This document shows, piece after piece, positions 5,163-7,013 of a DNA stretch of 7,013 nt; position 1 is the first letter of the stretch, and each line of letters starts with the position of its first letter. The position numbers and the translations under genes are program-made. The notes under the pieces were generated by a model. The model was not told the DNA's origin, made no database searches, and was given only the letters and a program-made list of their open reading frames with translations. Source of the DNA: Tardiphaga sp. (GTDB taxonomy: Bacteria > Pseudomonadota > Alphaproteobacteria > Rhizobiales > Xanthobacteraceae). The DNA is taken from positions 1 through 7,013 of the forward strand of contig JAQGJF010000654.1 of NCBI GenBank assembly GCA_028290765.1, written 5' to 3'.

Positions 5163-5191
5163 TTGACGCGAGCCGGACCGTTATCTAGAAA
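5163..5191 (+). promoter_or_regulatory. Promoter of the rplM-rpsI operon
   Basis: TTGACG (5163-5168) matches five of six -35 bases, and TAGAAA (5186-5191) matches four of six -10 bases, with an ideal 17-base spacer. Initiation would fall near 5198, leaving a leader of about 48 bases before rplM. The AT-rich patch just upstream fits a strong housekeeping promoter. Confidence 0.6.
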
Positions 5192-5203
5192 CGCGTCCAG
5201 TTC

Positions 5204-5219
5204 GGCGCGGTTGCGCGCC
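5204..5219 (+). promoter_or_regulatory. Leader hairpin upstream of rplM
   Basis: GGCGCG (5204-5209) and CGCGCC (5214-5219) form a perfect six-pair stem closed by the loop GTTG. It lies within the predicted rplM leader, about 26 bases before the ATG, and is followed by a pyrimidine-rich stretch rather than a clear Shine-Dalgarno. In E. coli the L13 protein is reported to repress its own message; whether this hairpin has such a role is only inference. Confidence 0.4.
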
Positions 5220-5245
5220 TCTCTCCTTTTCACGGATTTCCTCAC

Positions 5246-5710
5246 ATGAAGACGTTTTCGGCAAAACCCGCCGAGGTCACCAAAAAGTGGATCGTGATCG
5301 ATGCCACGGGCCTCGTTGTCGGCCGGCTGGCCTCGTTGGTCGCGATGCGGCTGCGCGGCAAGCATCTCCCCACCTATACGCCTCACGTCGACACCGGTGA
5401 CCATGTCATCATCATCAATGCTGCCAAGGTGGTGCTTACCGGGCGCAAGCGCGACAACAAGGTCTATTACAATCACACCGGATTCATCGGCGGCATCAAG
5501 GAACGCACGGCGAAGTCGATCCTCGAGGGTCGCTTTCCGGAACGCGTGGTCGAGAAGGCCATCGAGCGCATGATCCCGCGCGGCCCGCTCGGCCGGGTCC
5601 AGCTGGGCAATCTACGTGTCTATCCGGGTGCCGAGCATCCGCACGAAGCCCAGCAGCCCGAAACACTCGACGTCGCATCAATGAATCGCAAGAACATGAG
5701 GGCCGCATAA
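5246..5710 (+). CDS. rplM: 50S ribosomal protein L13
   Basis: This 154-residue protein is L13, an early-assembly 23S rRNA-binding protein of the large subunit. The N-terminal part [18 protein letters not shown] (13-30) and [18 protein letters not shown] (51-68) are the conserved core. [10 protein letters not shown] (74-83) and [20 protein letters not shown] (109-128), then [10 protein letters not shown], form the diagnostic L13 signature. Length is slightly above the bacterial norm of about 142 because of a short alphaproteobacterial C-terminal tail. The ATG at 5246 has no strong Shine-Dalgarno (only GGAT about ten bases upstream). The gene is followed one base later by rpsI, the usual L13-S9 pairing, and both should be made from one message in equal amounts. 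Confidence 0.98.
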   Translation: MKTFSAKPAEVTKKWIVIDATGLVVGRLASLVAMRLRGKHLPTYTPHVDTGDHVIIINAAKVVLTGRKRDNKVYYNHTGFIGGIKERTAKSILEGRFPERVVEKAIERMIPRGPLGRVQLGNLRVYPGAEHPHEAQQPETLDVASMNRKNMRAA

Positions 5711-5711
5711 T

Positions 5712-6188
5712 ATGTCCGATACCATGCAGTCTCTCGAGCAGCTGTCGTCGTTGAAGCCGGCCACGCCGGACGCGCCGAAATATGTCAAGAAGGTCGACAA
5801 GTTCGGCCGGGCCTACGCCACCGGCAAGCGCAAGGACGCGGTGGCCCGTGTCTGGATCAAGCCGGGCGCCGGCAAGGTCATCGTCAATACCCGCGAGGTC
5901 GAAGTCTATTTCGCCCGTCCGGTGCTGCGCATGATGATTCAGCAGCCGCTGGTGGCTGCGGCGCGTGCCGGCCAGTACGACGTGATCTGCACCGTCGCAG
6001 GTGGCGGTCTGTCGGGGCAGGCGGGCGCGGTGCGTCACGGCATCTCGAAGGCGCTGACCTATTTCGAGCCGGATCTGCGCGGCGTCCTCAAGAAGGGCGG
6101 CTTCCTGACTCGCGACTCGCGTACGGTCGAGCGCAAGAAGTACGGTCGCGCCAAAGCCCGCAAGTCGTTCCAGTTCTCGAAGCGCTAA
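5712..6188 (+). CDS. rpsI: 30S ribosomal protein S9
   Basis: This 158-residue protein is S9 of the small subunit. [19 protein letters not shown] (34-52) is the conserved start of the core. [19 protein letters not shown] (97-115) is the family signature, and the basic tail [19 protein letters not shown] (140-158) ends in the lysine-arginine pair that reaches the P-site tRNA in the ribosome. Compared with E. coli S9 (130 residues) it carries about 28 extra residues at the N-terminus ([11 protein letters not shown]...), which is usual in alphaproteobacteria. The ATG at 5712 has GAGGG at 5698-5702, nine bases upstream, and lies one base after the rplM stop. A strong terminator follows 45 bases after the stop. 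Confidence 0.98.
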   Translation: MSDTMQSLEQLSSLKPATPDAPKYVKKVDKFGRAYATGKRKDAVARVWIKPGAGKVIVNTREVEVYFARPVLRMMIQQPLVAAARAGQYDVICTVAGGGLSGQAGAVRHGISKALTYFEPDLRGVLKKGGFLTRDSRTVERKKYGRAKARKSFQFSKR

Positions 6189-6233
6189 CCGCTTCGATCC
6201 AATTTGCCGCAAATGCGGCCCATATCGGTCTTC

Positions 6234-6260
6234 AAAGGGCGCCCTCGGGCGCCCTTTTTT
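6234..6260 (+). terminator. Intrinsic terminator of the rplM-rpsI operon
   Basis: AAAGGGCGCC (6234-6243) pairs perfectly with GGCGCCCTTT (6248-6257) around the loop CTCG, and six T residues run from 6255 to 6260. This is a textbook rho-independent terminator placed just after rpsI. A smaller stem, GCCGC/GCGGC (6206-6210 and 6215-6219), precedes it. Confidence 0.92.
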
Positions 6261-6279
6261 GGTTCCAGTTGCGGACGAA

Positions 6280-6308
6280 TTGACACGGTTTTTCGTGAAA
6301 AGTTGTGA
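6280..6308 (+). promoter_or_regulatory. Possible promoter of the downstream membrane-protein gene
   Basis: TTGACA (6280-6285) is a perfect sigma-70 -35 box 20 bases after the terminator. The region 17 bases further on (TTGTGA, 6303-6308) is a poor -10. The position between a terminator and a new gene favours a promoter here, but the start point may differ. The remaining spacer up to 6417 shows no gene. Confidence 0.35.
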
Positions 6309-6417
6309 CTGCACACAAACGATTCTCCAACGCGGCTGTCGTAGCGTTTGCGCTGGCAGCTCGCCATCCCGTTGCATCCGCACCGGGAATCCACTTGTTC
6401 AATCGCCGGTCGCATCC

Positions 6418-7013
6418 ATGTCGCTTGATACGCCCACCCTCTATCTGGTTGCTACGCTGGTCGCCGCAATGCTGGGGGCCATGCTGTTGTATTTTGGACG
6501 GCAGGAAAACATTCCGGCACTGAACTGGTGGGGCACCGCCTATATTCTAGGCGCGGTGTCGGTTGCGCTCTGGAGTCTCGGCAGCGCGCATCTCGCGGAA
6601 ACCCTGTCGCTTGCGCTCAACGCCGTGGGATTCGTCGCTTGCGGCATGATGTGGAACGCGGCGCGCGTGTTCCATGGCCGCAAGCCGAGCTGGGTCGGGT
6701 TGTTTCTCGGCGCCGTTGTCTGGGTCGCGGCGGTGATGACTGTGGCGCCGCATGCGGTGGCGCTGCGCATGACGATCGGCGCCGGGATCGTCGCGATCTA
6801 TGCCGGCCTGACTGCGAGCGAATTGTGGTCCGAACGCCGCAAGACGTTGCAGAAGCGCTGGCCGGCCTTTTTTGTGCCGTTGCTGCACGGCTTTGTCCTG
6901 ATGCTGCCGATCCTGATCGGCGACCTCCTGGCCGAAGGCGGCAGCTTCGCCAGCGTCTGGGTCACGGCCTTCACCGTCAACCTCGTGCTGTATGCGGTCG
7001 GTACCGTCTTCAT
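6418..7013 (+). CDS. Multi-pass membrane protein, probable sensor half of a diguanylate cyclase (cut by the right edge)
   Basis: The frame from the ATG at 6418 stays open to the end of the window, giving 198 visible residues, nearly all hydrophobic. About seven membrane segments can be placed: 7-26, 37-55, 62-82, 91-110, 116-134, 149-170 and 177-198. A short charged loop (ELWSERRKTLQKRW, 135-148) lies between the fifth and sixth. The opening MSLDTPTLYLVATLVAAMLG followed by NWWGTAYILGAVSVALWSLG resembles the membrane-sensor N-termini of GGDEF proteins, which make cyclic di-GMP, in Bradyrhizobium-type genomes. This is recognition from memory, and no GGDEF motif is visible because the gene runs off the edge. 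The start ATG lacks a clear ribosome site; it was chosen because hydrophobic, family-like sequence begins there. Other polytopic membrane proteins remain possible. Confidence 0.65.
   Translation, partial: MSLDTPTLYLVATLVAAMLGAMLLYFGRQENIPALNWWGTAYILGAVSVALWSLGSAHLAETLSLALNAVGFVACGMMWNAARVFHGRKPSWVGLFLGAVVWVAAVMTVAPHAVALRMTIGAGIVAIYAGLTASELWSERRKTLQKRWPAFFVPLLHGFVLMLPILIGDLLAEGGSFASVWVTAFTVNLVLYAVGTVF

Noticed and set aside
5496..6383. A 295-codon open frame on the minus strand across rplM and rpsI.
   Set aside because: It is antisense to two ribosomal protein genes and crosses the terminator; shadow frame.
1..7013. tRNA, rRNA, insertion sequence with transposase, phage attachment site or replication origin.
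   Set aside because: No such gene or site could be recognised on either strand by reading.

Overview
The window looks like a stretch of chromosome from a GC-rich alphaproteobacterium, most probably Bradyrhizobium or a close relative in the Nitrobacteraceae. The evidence is the codon use, an L13-S9 operon whose S9 has an N-terminal extension, and intergenic palindromes of the kind scattered through rhizobial genomes. This placement comes from recognition, not from a search.

Left part (1-1512). The 3' half of an FTR1-type iron permease enters from the left edge. A large imperfect palindrome follows it, then a second, frameshifted copy of the permease's last ~75 bases. Next comes a two-gene toxin-antitoxin module of the ParE/RelE kind on the minus strand. 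About 200 bp of repeat-rich spacer separates it from the following gene.

Middle part (1513-4533). Three genes lie on the minus strand. In transcription order they are an ECHDC3-like crotonase-fold protein, a small CoA-binding (Rossmann) protein, and the O-acetylhomoserine sulfhydrylase MetY, which makes homocysteine for methionine synthesis. A composite double palindrome separates the first two. A hairpin/palindrome that could be an operator lies in front of metY. The crotonase-fold protein lacks both glutamates needed by true enoyl-CoA hydratases.

Right part (4534-7013). A rhizobial-type palindrome sits in the divergent gap before a plus-strand PaaI-like hotdog thioesterase. An AT-rich gap with a good promoter leads into the ribosomal-protein operon rplM-rpsI, which is closed by a strong intrinsic terminator. 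The window ends inside a multi-pass membrane protein that resembles the sensor half of a diguanylate cyclase; its catalytic part, if present, lies beyond the edge.

Most of the window is ordinary core chromosome, and I see no clearly new multi-gene system. The points most worth a second look are the catalytically altered crotonase, the duplicated and frameshifted permease tail around a palindrome, the possibly leaderless toxin-antitoxin module, the metY upstream palindrome, and the rplM leader hairpin.
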